Shown: positions 19,061-30,303 of the stretch, piece after piece
Layout: every line of letters starts with the position of its first letter
Position numbering within the stretch: position 1 is the stretch's first letter
From: Corynebacterium rhinophilum
GTDB taxonomy: Bacteria; Actinomycetota; Actinomycetes; Mycobacteriales; Mycobacteriaceae
DNA length: 64,000 nt
Assembly: GCF_030227225.1 (NCBI RefSeq)
Contig: NZ_JASPHQ010000001.1
Coordinates: 123,712-187,711 of the forward strand
Direction: 5' to 3'
Program-made: the position numbers and the translations under genes
Notes under the pieces: generated by a model
What the model saw: the letters and a program-made list of their open reading frames with translations, nothing else
Told to the model about the DNA's origin: nothing
Database searches by the model: none

Positions 19061-19819
19061 ATGGCCTCCAAACACTCCAAAAAGAATAACGATGACCTGA
19101 CGGAGCAGCTCCAGCCCTTGGTAGATGATGATGCATTCCTCACCGAGCTGTCGCAGGGCAAAGACCCCTCCAACGGCAGCGATGAGCTCGCTGGGTTGTT
19201 GCTAGGGCTGAAGGGGGACATCGATAAGCAGATGCCGCCAGCCCCGCGCGTGGACGGGGCAGAGGAAGAACCAGAAGTCATTAGTCTCGATAAGGCGCGG
19301 TCTCGTCGGCGCAATCGCCCCGTGATGCACGGACTTATCGGCGCGGCCGCCGCCACCGTCATCCTCGCCGGTGCGGGCGGGGTCATGGTTAATTCTGGCG
19401 TGTTTGATAGGCCGGATGAGACCCGCAACGTGGAGCTGGCCGGCACCTTAGATGAGATGGAATCCCGCGCGGCAGAGGGAGATTTCGAAGGCGCGCGCGA
19501 GCTTATGAAGGAAGCCCGCTCCAAGCTTGAAGAGGCTGAGGGCAAAGAAGAAAATGCCATCGCTGCCAAAGAGGAAGCCGAAAAGAAGCGTCCTGCCCGT
19601 CCGAAGACGAAAACCGTGACGGAAACTGCTACTGAGACCGCGCCGGGCCAAAAGCCGCAGGATAACCCCGAGCCAGCACCAAAAACCGTAACGGAAACGC
19701 AGTACGAGACCTCAACCGTGGTGGTAACGGAGCAGGCGCCGGCGAATCCGCAGCCGGAGACGCGCGAGCCCGAAGAAGCACCCACCACAACCATTCAGTT
19801 GGGGGCGGGCGCCGAGTAA
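19061..19819 (+). CDS. rsdA: Anti-sigma-D factor RsdA-like membrane protein
   Basis: The 252-aa protein has an N-terminal cytoplasmic sigma-binding segment (about residues 10-55), a single membrane helix (89-111), a short extracytoplasmic coiled-coil-prone stretch (about 125-170) and a low-complexity Thr/Glu/Pro tail with repeated TVTET-like units. This topology and the sigD neighbour fit RsdA, which sequesters SigD until degraded. GGAAGGAGG lies well before the ATG. Confidence 0.82.
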   Translation: MASKHSKKNNDDLTEQLQPLVDDDAFLTELSQGKDPSNGSDELAGLLLGLKGDIDKQMPPAPRVDGAEEEPEVISLDKARSRRRNRPVMHGLIGAAAATVILAGAGGVMVNSGVFDRPDETRNVELAGTLDEMESRAAEGDFEGARELMKEARSKLEEAEGKEENAIAAKEEAEKKRPARPKTKTVTETATETAPGQKPQDNPEPAPKTVTETQYETSTVVVTEQAPANPQPETREPEEAPTTTIQLGAGAE

Positions 19820-19844
19820 TAACGAGGGCGGTGACTTACACGCC

Positions 19845-20216
19845 CTAGCGGTTTTCTAGGCCGTCGACGTAGCCCAGCGCGTAGTCCCACGGCACGTAGC
19901 GGCGCGGGTCGGGCTCTGCCCCCGGTTCGTGCACTGGGGCGAGCTCGCCCGCCAGCGTGGCGCGCATATTGGCGGCCATAATGTCCCACTCGTAGAAGTG
20001 GTTTTCCTGGCAGTCTTCACACAAGAAGAAGATGCCATCGATCCCGCGTGGGCCGAGCACACTTGCGAATTTCTCTACCCGAGCGAGATCGTGGATGAGG
20101 GCGAGGCGGTCTTCATCGGAAAGCGGCATGACCTGCTCGTCCTCCTCCAGGAAGGACGCAGGGTCATTCGGATCGTCTGCAAAAGGATCGCGGGGCATAT
20201 TGGCGAAGAAGTTCAC
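19845..20216 (-). CDS. DUF5319 family protein
   Basis: The acidic 123-aa soluble protein has the conserved core DRLALIHDLARVEKFASVLGPRGIDGIFFLCEDCQ with a CEDC pair, then ENHFYEWDIMAANM. The family sits next to sigD and guaB in corynebacteria and mycobacteria; its function is unknown. It is transcribed toward the rsdA gene and away from guaB. Confidence 0.85.
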   Translation of the reverse strand: MNFFANMPRDPFADDPNDPASFLEEDEQVMPLSDEDRLALIHDLARVEKFASVLGPRGIDGIFFLCEDCQENHFYEWDIMAANMRATLAGELAPVHEPGAEPDPRRYVPWDYALGYVDGLENR

Positions 20217-20324
20217 GCCTGCGAGCCTATTGAACTTGCCCGCTTAAGGCAATTAACCCCTAGCCTGAATGGTGTCCTTGGCCGGGCACGCACTACAGTT
20301 GGGGTAGCCGCTGAACCTGTTTAA

Positions 20325-21857
<1,533 letters not shown>

Positions 21858-21864
21858 GACAAAC

Positions 21865-23016
21865 ATGCGTGAATACGCCGAAATCGGCATCGGCCGCGAG
21901 GCCCGCCGCACCTTTGATTTAGACCAGGTCTCCATCGTCCCCCAGCGCCGCACGCGCTCGTCCAAGGACGTGGATACCACCTGGAATATCGATGCCTATA
22001 CTTTCGATACCCCCTTCGTTTCGCACCCCACCGATGCGCTCGCCACGCCCGAGTTCATCATCGAGATGGGCAGGCAGGGCGGGCTCGGCGTCATCAACGC
22101 CGAAGGCCTGTGGGGCCGCCACGAGGACCTCGAGGGTGCGTTGGCGCGCATCTATTCCCAGCCGGGCGATAACTCCACCATTCAGGAGTTGCACGCCGCC
22201 CCGCTTGACGATGCCCTCCTTGCCTCCCGCATTGCCCAAGTGCGCGAGTCCGGTGTGACCGTCGCCGTGCGCGTTTCGCCCCAAAACGCCCGCGAGATGG
22301 CGCCGAAGGCCATTGCCGCCGGAGCCGAGCTACTGTTCATCCAGGGCACTTTGCTGTCAGCAGAGCACGTCGCCACCGGCGGCGAGCCGCTGAACCTGAA
22401 GGAATTTATCGGCTCGCTTGAAGTACCCGTCATCGCCGGTGGCGTGGCGGACTACACCACGGCGCTGCACCTGATGCGCACCGGGGCGGCCGGCGTCATC
22501 GTGGGCGCGGGCGTAACGACCAACGCGGAAACCGTCGGCATCGATACCGCCATGGCCACCGCCATTGCCGATGCCGCCGCCGCCCGCCGCGACTACCTTG
22601 ACGAGACCGAGGGCCGCTACGTGCACATCATTGCGGATGCGGAATTCGATAATTCCGGGACCATCGCCAAGGCCTTCGCCTGCGGCGCCGATAGTGTTGC
22701 GCTCGGCCCCCTTCTTGCCCAGGCCCGTGAGGCAGGCGGTAGGGGATGGTATTGGCCGGCTACAGCAGGCCACCCGCGGTTCCCGCGCGGATACGCGCAG
22801 TTCGCCGGGGTCGATACCGACCTCGATGTGGATTTCCTTACCGCAGGCGACGCTGAGCCCGCGGCTGCGCCGAGCCTGGAAACCGTGCTGCACGGCCCAT
22901 CCAGCGAACCATTCGGCCGCACCAACCTTGTGGGTGCGCTGCGGCGTGCCCTCGCAAAGTGCGGGTACACCGACCTGAAGTCCTTCCAGAAGGTCGAGCT
23001 CGCGGTTCGCTACTAA
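21865..23016 (+). CDS. guaB3: GuaB3 family IMP dehydrogenase-related protein
   Basis: The 383-aa IMPDH-like barrel lacks the CBS domains and the canonical catalytic-cysteine loop. It is the actinobacterial GuaB3 paralogue that follows guaB2 in corynebacteria and mycobacteria. Whether it has IMPDH or a GMP reductase-like activity is unsettled. It begins seven bases after guaB and is probably co-transcribed. Confidence 0.9.
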   Translation: MREYAEIGIGREARRTFDLDQVSIVPQRRTRSSKDVDTTWNIDAYTFDTPFVSHPTDALATPEFIIEMGRQGGLGVINAEGLWGRHEDLEGALARIYSQPGDNSTIQELHAAPLDDALLASRIAQVRESGVTVAVRVSPQNAREMAPKAIAAGAELLFIQGTLLSAEHVATGGEPLNLKEFIGSLEVPVIAGGVADYTTALHLMRTGAAGVIVGAGVTTNAETVGIDTAMATAIADAAAARRDYLDETEGRYVHIIADAEFDNSGTIAKAFACGADSVALGPLLAQAREAGGRGWYWPATAGHPRFPRGYAQFAGVDTDLDVDFLTAGDAEPAAAPSLETVLHGPSSEPFGRTNLVGALRRALAKCGYTDLKSFQKVELAVRY

Positions 23017-23226
23017 GTAGCGTGCGGCGCGCCTCGCACCGTGCAAGCCCGCGCCGCACGCCCCGAATCGCTTCATCTCGCGCAGCCGCGCTGCTGCGCA
23101 AGAGGGGCCCTTGCGCACCCCGATTCGCTTGCGCGCCCCGCGCCACCACGGCGCGAAAGCCGCCGCAATGCGCTACATGGGCAAGCGCTTCCTAGGCCGC
23201 GGGGCCTATGGGCTAGACTATGGGGC

Positions 23227-24801
23227 GTGACTAAGCCAAATACTACCCCGCGCCCAGTCCTCGTCGTGGACTTTGGCGCTCAGTACGCGCAGCTCATTGC
23301 CCGCCGCGTGCGCGAGGCCAAAATCTACTCCGAGGTTGTTTCCAACTCCGCCTCTATCGAGGAAATCAAAGCTAAAGACCCCGCCGCGCTTATTTTGTCC
23401 GGCGGCCCGTCGTCCGTCTATGCCGATGGCGCCCCAGCGCTCAAGCCTGAGCTGCTGGAGCTTGGCGTTCCGGTCTTCGGCATTTGCTACGGATTCCAGG
23501 CCATGAACCACATCCTCGGCGGTACCGTATCGTCTACCGGTGAGCGTGAATACGGCCGCACCGATATCGACGTCAAGGGCGGCATCCTGCACAAGGGCCT
23601 CGAGCCCACGCACAAGGTATGGATGTCCCACGGCGACGCCGTCTCCGCCGCCCCCGAGGGCTTCGATGTAACCGCAACCTCCGCCGGTGCCCCAGTCGCC
23701 GCGATGGAGTGCCCGGCCAAGCAGATGGTCGGCGTGCAGTACCACCCAGAGGTGTTGCACTCGCCCCACGGCCAAGAAGTGCTCACCCGCTTCCTCACGG
23801 AGATCGTCGGTCTGGAGCAAAACTGGACCGCCGATAATATCGCCGAGCAGCTCATCGCGGATATCCGCACCCAAGTAGGCGAGGAAGGCCGCGCTATTTG
23901 CGGCCTGTCTGGTGGCGTGGACTCTGCGGTCGCTGCAGCTTTGGTGCAGCGCGCCATTGGCGATCGCCTGACCTGTGTATTCGTCGATCATGGCCTGCTG
24001 CGCGCGGGTGAGCGCGAGCAGGTTGAAACGGATTTCGTGGCCTCGACCGGCGCCAAGCTGGTTACCGCCGACGAGCGTTCGGCCTTCCTGCAGAAGCTCG
24101 CTGGCGTGAGCGACCCCGAGGAAAAGCGCAAGGCTATCGGCGCGGAGTTCATTCGCTCCTTTGAGCGCGCCGTGGCCGGTGTGCTTGACGATGCCCCCGC
24201 CGGCTCCACCGTCGATTACCTCGTCCAGGGCACCTTGTACCCGGATGTCGTTGAATCCGGCGGCGGCGATGGCACCGCCAATATTAAGTCGCATCACAAC
24301 GTTGGCGGCCTCCCGGATGACGTCGAGTTCGAGCTCGTCGAGCCGCTGCGCTTGCTCTTTAAGGACGAGGTGCGCGCGGTGGGTCGCGAGTTGGGCCTGC
24401 CGGAAGAGATCGTCGGCCGTCAACCCTTCCCGGGCCCGGGCCTAGGCATCCGCATCATCGGCGAGGTTACCGAGGAGCGCCTCGAGACTCTGCGCCAGGC
24501 GGATCTTATTGCCCGCACCGAGCTGACCAATGCCGGCTTGGATGAGCAGATTTGGCAGTGCCCGGTCGTGCTGCTTGCCGATGTCCGCTCCGTCGGCGTC
24601 CAAGGCGATGGCCGCACCTACGGCCACCCCATCGTGCTGCGCCCAGTATCTTCCGAGGACGCCATGACCGCGGACTGGACCCGCTTGCCGTATGACGTGC
24701 TAGAGAAGATCTCCACCCGTATCACCAACGAGGTCAAGGACGTCAACCGCGTGGTCTTGGATTGCACCTCCAAGCCACCGGGAACCATCGAGTGGGAGTA
24801 A
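23227..24801 (+). CDS. guaA: GMP synthase (glutamine-hydrolysing)
   Basis: GuaA aminates XMP to GMP. The N-terminal class I glutaminase has its nucleophile in [10 protein letters not shown]. The ATP pyrophosphatase domain has the P-loop [14 protein letters not shown], and the dimerisation domain ends KPPGTIEWE. The GTG at 23227 gives 524 aa, the usual length; the frame is open far upstream but that part is GC-rich intergenic sequence without family similarity. TAGACT lies just before the start, so the gene may be leaderless and separate from guaB. Confidence 0.96.
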   Translation: MTKPNTTPRPVLVVDFGAQYAQLIARRVREAKIYSEVVSNSASIEEIKAKDPAALILSGGPSSVYADGAPALKPELLELGVPVFGICYGFQAMNHILGGTVSSTGEREYGRTDIDVKGGILHKGLEPTHKVWMSHGDAVSAAPEGFDVTATSAGAPVAAMECPAKQMVGVQYHPEVLHSPHGQEVLTRFLTEIVGLEQNWTADNIAEQLIADIRTQVGEEGRAICGLSGGVDSAVAAALVQRAIGDRLTCVFVDHGLLRAGEREQVETDFVASTGAKLVTADERSAFLQKLAGVSDPEEKRKAIGAEFIRSFERAVAGVLDDAPAGSTVDYLVQGTLYPDVVESGGGDGTANIKSHHNVGGLPDDVEFELVEPLRLLFKDEVRAVGRELGLPEEIVGRQPFPGPGLGIRIIGEVTEERLETLRQADLIARTELTNAGLDEQIWQCPVVLLADVRSVGVQGDGRTYGHPIVLRPVSSEDAMTADWTRLPYDVLEKISTRITNEVKDVNRVVLDCTSKPPGTIEWE

Positions 24802-24824
24802 AACCCACAAAACGGCATGCGTAG

Positions 24825-24851
24825 AAGGCGCTCAGTACTTGAGCGCCTTTT
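24825..24851 (+). terminator. Rho-independent terminator after guaA
   Basis: AAGGCGCTCA (24825-24834), a five-base loop, TGAGCGCCTT (24840-24849) and a T-run to 24851. An outer ATGCG/CGCAT pairing (24817-24821, 24852-24856) extends it. It can serve both strands and may also stop the converging HNH gene. Confidence 0.85.
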
Positions 24852-24864
24852 CGCATACCTGCGG

Positions 24865-25953
24865 CTAGTTGCGGGGTGTTACGGGTGGCCGCCAGACGAT
24901 GCGACCGCCCACTCTTTCTAGCCGCCCGCGCCGGGGCGGGGCATTGGGGTCGTCGTCGTTGATGCCGTTATGGTAAGCACAGCACACGACGAGGTTTTTC
25001 ATATTGGTCTCCCCGCCGCGACTCCAGGCCGTCAGGTGGTGGACCTGGGATAGATCTGCCGGTTGGTTGCACCCGGGCCAGGCGCAGCGTGGATTTTCCG
25101 CGGCCGCCATCATTCTTTGTTTATCGGTGGCCACGCGCGCCGTGCGGTAGAGGTTGACCGGCCCTTCTACCGGATGCACGAGGGTGACATAGCCCGTTTC
25201 GCCGTCACCATTGCCGCTACCGCTGGCGTCGCCGTTGCCGTTGGGGCTGGGGCCGGGGGCGGAATAGCCGGCATCGTTAAGCACGCGGCGCAAGTACTCG
25301 GTACCGGACATGGTCGCACCGTTGGTGAGATCGAGCTGCACGTCATCGCCGTGGCCATCGCGGATGCGAATGAATTTCTCCAGCGGCACGACGGCGTTGG
25401 TGACCACCGTGGAGCGCGCGGCGCTGCCGGCACCGAAGAAGATATCTTCCACCGCCTGCAGCGGCTTTTTATCAGTGGCCGTAATCGCGCCCTGCAGATC
25501 CGCAATGAAGCGAGAGGTCCCCGTAATGGCAAGCGTCCAGTAGTCATTGGGCCGCCGGTACGTGCGCACGCCGGGGCTAACCGTGGACTTTTTCATCTCG
25601 CGCACCCGGCGCCGGGCGTGTTTGATGATGGCGCTCATCTCCGCAGACATCGCACAGCATTCCGCACGCAGCTCCCACGCCTGTTTCTTGCTGGGCGCGC
25701 GATTAACTACGCGCTCGATGCCGGCAAGGAGGGCAATGGGGTGGGCGTTGGTGCGGGCATCGGCAATGGCGCGGCGCTGCATCCGGCTAAAGGCGGTGCG
25801 GCCGTAGTAGCTTTCGCATAAAAGGAGCAGGTCGGCGGCGATGGCATCGGGCGCGCCGCGCTCCATGAGCTCAGACCCAGAGAGCCCGCGGCACGCGGCG
25901 ATGATGTCCATGCCGGGCGCGAGGGCGGTCAGGTAGGTCTCGAGTGCGTTCAT
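24865..25953 (-). CDS. HNH endonuclease / DUF222 protein (copy 1)
   Basis: The 362-aa protein has an N-terminal helical DUF222-like region and a C-terminal HNH nuclease domain (CAWPGCNQPADLSQVHHLTAWSRGG... NLVVCCAYHN). The family resembles the 13E12 repeat proteins of mycobacteria, often multi-copy and suspected to be mobile or homing-like. A second copy at 40746-41714 shares the NDDDPNAPPRRGRLER end. Low-complexity GNGDASGSGNGDG sits before the HNH domain. Two DnaA-box-like sites lie upstream. Confidence 0.88.
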   Translation of the reverse strand: MNALETYLTALAPGMDIIAACRGLSGSELMERGAPDAIAADLLLLCESYYGRTAFSRMQRRAIADARTNAHPIALLAGIERVVNRAPSKKQAWELRAECCAMSAEMSAIIKHARRRVREMKKSTVSPGVRTYRRPNDYWTLAITGTSRFIADLQGAITATDKKPLQAVEDIFFGAGSAARSTVVTNAVVPLEKFIRIRDGHGDDVQLDLTNGATMSGTEYLRRVLNDAGYSAPGPSPNGNGDASGSGNGDGETGYVTLVHPVEGPVNLYRTARVATDKQRMMAAAENPRCAWPGCNQPADLSQVHHLTAWSRGGETNMKNLVVCCAYHNGINDDDPNAPPRRGRLERVGGRIVWRPPVTPRN

Positions 25954-26017
25954 GCCGCCTACGCTAGGGCGGTGTTAGCCCGCGCTCAATCGGTAGGGCA
26001 ACCGCAAGGGCACAAAC

Positions 26018-26069
26018 TGTGGATAACCCGGATCCGCAGCGCGAAAACCCGGGGAAATCCTGTGGATAA
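26018..26069 (-). promoter_or_regulatory. Pair of DnaA-box-like sites upstream of HNH copy 1
   Basis: TGTGGATAA occurs at 26018-26026 and 26061-26069, both exact reverse complements of the DnaA box TTATCCACA. Read in the direction of the HNH gene both are TTATCCACAG, 43 bases apart, the nearer one about 65 bases from the start codon. Confidence 0.75.
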
Positions 26070-26090
26070 GTCCCCGCAGTGTCGCATGGA

Positions 26091-26510
26091 TTAGACAAAG
26101 GCCAGCCGGCGCGTGCCATCCACGTGGGGGAAGGCGATAAAACTTATACCTGAGACCGCAACCCACACCAGCGCCGAGCCCCACGCGGGCAGGCCCAGGA
26201 TGGGCGCGAGCATGATGAGAAGCCATAGAATCATCAGCGGTACTAGCTGCGCGATGGTGGGGATGAGATCGGCATCGTGCCGGTCAGCATAGGAGCGCAT
26301 CTCGCGGCGGTAGGGGTGGGCAAAGACCAAGACGAATGCCGCCACGAGGCAGACCGCGGCCCCAGATAGGGTGGCGAAGAAATGGGTGCGGGTGGTCAGC
26401 AGCGCGACGGTGGCGCCGAGCAGGATGGAGGATCCGAGGCGCACCCACGGCGGGGTGGGGATGGGGGTTGGATTCTCGCGCATAGCACCGTAAGCCTCGT
26501 TCAGGTTCAT
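26091..26510 (-). CDS. Small integral membrane protein of unknown function
   Basis: The 139-aa protein has about four predicted membrane helices (residues 24-41, 48-66, 85-104, 107-126) and a short cytoplasmic HPYRREMRSYADRHDADLIP loop. No recognisable family. It is divergent from imuA, with starts less than 100 bases apart, and lies upstream of the HNH gene on the same strand. Confidence 0.75.
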   Translation of the reverse strand: MNLNEAYGAMRENPTPIPTPPWVRLGSSILLGATVALLTTRTHFFATLSGAAVCLVAAFVLVFAHPYRREMRSYADRHDADLIPTIAQLVPLMILWLLIMLAPILGLPAWGSALVWVAVSGISFIAFPHVDGTRRLAFV

Positions 26511-26568
26511 GCGCTTAAGACTACCATTCGAACATACAGTTGCATGTGTCCGGTTGAAGGTTCATACT

Positions 26569-27237
26569 GTGTGGGTGAGTCAAACGAACGTTCGCCTAGA
26601 AAAAGCGGTGGCAGGGCTGGATGGGCCCGACCGTGTTGCGGTGCTGCGCGCCCGCATGCAGGCGATGGAGCAGGAGGACGAAGACGAGCTGGTAGATACC
26701 CTTCCCCAGCTGGCGCGGCTGCTTCCCGCAGGTGGGCTTGCTCGGCGGAAGGTGGTCTCGTGTGCGGAGTGCCCCGCGCTCGTGGTGGAGCTCATCTGCC
26801 ATCTTACGGCCCACGGGGGTCATGTGGGGATAGTGGGGTGGCCGGATCTTTCTCTCGCACAAGTTGCCGAAATGGGGCAGCTCAACAACGTGGTCACCGT
26901 CCCCGATCCGGGCCTGGAGTCATGGGCGGTAACCAGCGTGCTGGCAGAGGGCATGGACCTTATCATCCACCATGGCCCGCCCGGCGAGCTGAGCCCGGCC
27001 AAGGCGCGGCCGGTGTGGGCGAAAATCCGCGGCGGACAGGCTGCGGTGCTGACCGTGGGTGCGCGGCTGCCGGGCACCGCAGTGCGCATTGGGGCGGAGG
27101 TGAGTACATATCGGGGCATCGGCAAGGGCAGCGGGCGCATCCGCGGCGTGGATATTGATCTTGCGGTGGACTCGAAAAAGGGTACCGCGCGCGGGAGCCT
27201 TACCATGGGCGAGCCCCGCAGGTTGGCGGTCGTATGA
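26569..27237 (+). CDS. imuA: ImuA-like protein (RecA-like partner of ImuB)
   Basis: ImuA-type proteins are RecA-fold accessory factors of the ImuA-ImuB-DnaE2 mutasome used in SOS translesion synthesis. The protein shows a degenerate RecA-like fold, its gene overlaps imuB by four bases (ATGA), and dnaE2 lies about 6 kb downstream. GTG at 26569 or 26575 are both possible starts. Upstream TCGAAC (26528-26533) is half of a LexA site with a poor second half, and CGAACGTTCG (26585-26594) is a palindrome just inside the gene. Confidence 0.75.
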   Translation: MWVSQTNVRLEKAVAGLDGPDRVAVLRARMQAMEQEDEDELVDTLPQLARLLPAGGLARRKVVSCAECPALVVELICHLTAHGGHVGIVGWPDLSLAQVAEMGQLNNVVTVPDPGLESWAVTSVLAEGMDLIIHHGPPGELSPAKARPVWAKIRGGQAAVLTVGARLPGTAVRIGAEVSTYRGIGKGSGRIRGVDIDLAVDSKKGTARGSLTMGEPRRLAVV

Positions 27238-28766
27238 GGGCGGCTGCGGTGTGGTTTCCGGATTGGCCCATCCAGGCGGTTGGGCAGGCAGGGCCGGTGT
27301 TGATCGCGCGCAATCACGCGGTGTTGGTCTGCGATAGTGCGGCGCGCCGGGCGGGCATTCGGCGCGGGATGCGCCTGCGCCAGGCCCAAGCGATTTGTCC
27401 TGAGGTAAAGGTGGTGGAGGCGAACCCGGATAGGGATGGAGCGGCCTTCGCGGAGATTGCGGCGGGCCTGGATGCCGTGGCCTCGTCCGTGGAGGTGCTG
27501 CGGCCCGGCCTGGCCATCGTGGATGCGGGCGCGGCGCTGCGCTATCACGGGCCAGAAGCACTGGAGATGCTTGCCGATGCCACCGCGCACGCCGGTTTTG
27601 ATTCCACCCTCGGCGTGGCAGACGAGATTGCCACGGCCATCATCGCGGCCCGGCACCACGGGGTAGGCGCGGTGTTGCCGGAGGGCGAGTCGCGGGATTT
27701 CTTGGCCGCCCAGCCCGTGAGCGTTTTAGCCGCGGAGGCCGCGCTGGGGTTTTCTGCGGAATTTGTGGTCCAGCTGCAGAAATTGGGTGTGCGCCGGCTA
27801 GGTGATGTGGCGGAGCTGCCGTTTAAGCAGGTGGTTACCCGGTTTGGGCAGCAGGGAAAACGCGCGCACGAGGTAGCACACGCGCGGGCGGACCGGCGAG
27901 TATCCCCGGAAATGGCGCGGCCTGACCTGTCCGTTAGCAGCGAGCAATCCATCGAACGCGTGGATGCGGCGGCGTTCGTGGCCCGGCAACTGGCCGCGCA
28001 GCTGCACGTGCGGTTGGCGGAGGCGGAAGTGGTGTGCGTGCGCCTGCGCGTGGTGGCGGAGTTGGCTACTGGCGAAACCGTGGCTCGGGTATGGCGCACT
28101 CATGAGGCGCTCACGGAGCAGGCGACCGCGGACCGGGTGCGCTGGCAGCTGGATGGGTGGCTTACGGCGGCGCGGTCGAGCGGCAAGGACGGTGCCGCGA
28201 TCGTGCGGCTGGTGCTTGAGCCGGTGGAGGTGGCTAGGCCGCAGGCCGATGGCCTCTGGGGCGGGGATGCCTCACAAGAACAGGTCAAGCGGGTGATTTC
28301 GCGCGTGCAATCGCAGCTGGGCATAGACCGCGTCTTGCAGCCGCGGGCCGCCGGTGGCCGTGGGGTGGCCGAGCGCATCGAGTACGTGCCCTATGGGGAG
28401 CAGCGCGATGCCACGCCGCAGGGCAGCTGGCCAGGCAGGATCCCCGCGCCGCTTCCCGCCCGCCTAGGCGGCGGGCCGAACCACCCGGCCGCGCGCATTC
28501 GGCTTATCGATGCCGCCGCGCGGGACGTCATCGTCACCGCCGAGGCCCTCCTATCCTCTGTGCCCGTGGCACTCGGGTGGGGCGCGCACCGCTACCGCGT
28601 TATCGGCTGGGCTGGGCCGTGGCCGGTGGATACGCAGTGGTGGACCGAACAGCCGCAGCACGCGGCGCGGCTACAAATTGTGGGCCAGGCTGAACGGGAG
28701 CAACGCCAGCGCGCCTGGCTCTTGGTGTGGTCAGAGGGGCGCTGGCGCGTGGAAGCGACGTATTAG
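27234..28766 (+). CDS. imuB: ImuB-like Y-family DNA polymerase homologue
   Basis: The 510-aa DinB/UmuC-related protein has Y-family fingers/palm motifs (RRAGIRRGMRLRQAQAICPEV, GPEALEMLADAT) and a helix-hairpin-helix-like segment (LQKLGVRRLGDVAELPF). ImuB proteins lack full polymerase activity and act as the hub linking ImuA and DnaE2 to the sliding clamp. The ATG overlaps the imuA stop. It converges with the lipoprotein gene, overlapping by four bases. Confidence 0.88.
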   Translation: MRAAAVWFPDWPIQAVGQAGPVLIARNHAVLVCDSAARRAGIRRGMRLRQAQAICPEVKVVEANPDRDGAAFAEIAAGLDAVASSVEVLRPGLAIVDAGAALRYHGPEALEMLADATAHAGFDSTLGVADEIATAIIAARHHGVGAVLPEGESRDFLAAQPVSVLAAEAALGFSAEFVVQLQKLGVRRLGDVAELPFKQVVTRFGQQGKRAHEVAHARADRRVSPEMARPDLSVSSEQSIERVDAAAFVARQLAAQLHVRLAEAEVVCVRLRVVAELATGETVARVWRTHEALTEQATADRVRWQLDGWLTAARSSGKDGAAIVRLVLEPVEVARPQADGLWGGDASQEQVKRVISRVQSQLGIDRVLQPRAAGGRGVAERIEYVPYGEQRDATPQGSWPGRIPAPLPARLGGGPNHPAARIRLIDAAARDVIVTAEALLSSVPVALGWGAHRYRVIGWAGPWPVDTQWWTEQPQHAARLQIVGQAEREQRQRAWLLVWSEGRWRVEATY

Positions 28767-29320
28767 GAGCGAATATCTACCACGAGGCGCGTGGGATTTT
28801 CTAGCACCTGCACGGAATAAGGCTTGCGCTGGTTCATACCGATGACAAACTGGCTGCGGCCCTCATAGGTGCGGCCGTTGACCACTTGGGTAATAACGCC
28901 GCCGGCGGGGGCATCGACGATGCCGATGCGCGGCTCGTCAATGCCGGCCTCAAACGGATAGACCACGCCATCGATATTGACATTGAGCGCGGTATCACCG
29001 GCATAGTTAATGGGTTGGCCGGAGCCTTGCTGCTTGGGGTTATCGGCGTAATCCACGAACCAGCCTGGGGAACCCTCGCCCTCGAGCTCGAAGACGGCGC
29101 GCTCGAAACCATCGTGCTGGCCCACGCGTACCTTGGTCACCACGAGCTCCGAAGGGGCTTCTGGGCGCAGCGTTTTCATGCTCATATCCGCCTCACCCAG
29201 CGGGTTGATGTGCGAGTTTCCCACAGAGGCCGCCATGGTGGTGTCATCCGCTGATTCGGTGCTGCAGCCGGTGAGGAGGGCTGCGGCGGCAAGCAGGAGT
29301 GAGAGGCGGGCTTTATACAT
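28763..29320 (-). CDS. AMIN-like domain lipoprotein
   Basis: A signal peptide ends in a lipobox LLTGC (Cys19), so the protein is probably lipid-anchored outside the membrane. The mature part carries one AMIN-like beta domain (VRVGQHDGFERAVFELEGEG... NPTRLVVDIRS). AMIN domains in other proteins bind envelope components. I chose the ATG at 29320 because it starts the signal peptide; the open frame has two extra codons. A TATACT element lies just upstream. Confidence 0.8.
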   Translation of the reverse strand: MYKARLSLLLAAAALLTGCSTESADDTTMAASVGNSHINPLGEADMSMKTLRPEAPSELVVTKVRVGQHDGFERAVFELEGEGSPGWFVDYADNPKQQGSGQPINYAGDTALNVNIDGVVYPFEAGIDEPRIGIVDAPAGGVITQVVNGRTYEGRSQFVIGMNQRKPYSVQVLENPTRLVVDIRS

Positions 29321-29430
29321 GACCACTAGAGTATAATTTCCATTAATTACTGCCTAGCGTTGGGGGCAGATCTTGACCGAATTGTTGCCAAATATGTGAG
29401 CTGAGTTGCAGACGGGTTAGGCTAGGGTAC

Positions 29431-30303
29431 ATGACCGATTTCTGTTCAGATTACCAGGTGGAACCGTTGCCCGGCACAGCGAAAAAAGAGTCCGTGTTTG
29501 TCCTCTTTGAGTGGCCCGGCGGCTGGTCGCGCGACGTGCTTGATGGCGATACTTTTGGCCCAGAACTCACGGCCCAACTGAAGAAAAAACTCAAGGGCCA
29601 GGCCGGGCTGCAATTGATTCGCCGCCCCGGCCGCGATGGCCGCCAAATCGGCACCATGCACCGGTGTTACCTGGTGTGGGCTGAGCAGGGCGTGATGGAA
29701 TTGGTCCTTTTGACCGGCCCGGAAAAGATTCTGGATCTGGATCTCTCCGCGCCGGGCCGCAATGGGGGAGGAACCCTCGATACGCCCCTGGTTTTGGTGT
29801 GCACCCATGCTAAGCGCGATAAGTGCTGCGCCGTGAAGGGGCGCCCGCTCGCCGCGGAGCTGGTGGAGGATTACCCGGATATGGTGTGGGAGACCTCGCA
29901 CACGAAGGGGCACCGCTTCGCGCCCTCGGTCATGCTCATGCCGTGGGCCTATTCCTTTGGCCGGATGAATAAGGAAGCCGCCGCGCAGATGATTGCGGCG
30001 GCGGCGGAAGGGAAATATTTCTACCCGGTCAATCGCGGGCGCGGCATTTTCGGCCCGCGCGGCCAAGTGGCGGAGTTGGCGGTAGCGCGCGAGCTTATCG
30101 ATGCCTCTGAGGACCTCTACTACGGCCAGCTCTACGCAGAAGACGAAAAGCAGGGCCCCGTGGTCACGCATGCCGATGGCCGGCGGTGGAGCGTGACGCT
30201 CGAGCAGCGCGCCGTGGAAGGAGTGGTTTCTTCCTGCGGCGACGCACCCAAGACCGGCAAGGCGCTTGTGGCCACGGATGTGGAGCTTATTAGCGGCGCA
30301 TAA
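29431..30303 (+). CDS. Sucrase/ferredoxin-like family protein
   Basis: The 290-aa protein has the thioredoxin-like ferredoxin segment CTHAKRDKCCAVKGRPLAAEL and downstream WETSHTKGHRFAPSVMLMPW, the signature of the Suc_Fer-like family, whose members are thought to bind a 2Fe-2S cluster. Substrate and partners are unknown. TAGGGT lies right before the ATG, suggesting leaderless transcription. It overlaps the converging metI by 14 bases. Confidence 0.85.
   Translation: MTDFCSDYQVEPLPGTAKKESVFVLFEWPGGWSRDVLDGDTFGPELTAQLKKKLKGQAGLQLIRRPGRDGRQIGTMHRCYLVWAEQGVMELVLLTGPEKILDLDLSAPGRNGGGTLDTPLVLVCTHAKRDKCCAVKGRPLAAELVEDYPDMVWETSHTKGHRFAPSVMLMPWAYSFGRMNKEAAAQMIAAAAEGKYFYPVNRGRGIFGPRGQVAELAVARELIDASEDLYYGQLYAEDEKQGPVVTHADGRRWSVTLEQRAVEGVVSSCGDAPKTGKALVATDVELISGA

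Noticed and set aside
23017..23226. N-terminal extension of guaA
   Set aside because: The frame is open but the sequence is Arg/Ala/Pro-rich intergenic DNA, and the family start MTKP...[12 protein letters not shown] is at 23227.
26528..26545. LexA box before imuA
   Set aside because: Only the first half-site TCGAAC is good; the second half does not match, so I kept it as a note.
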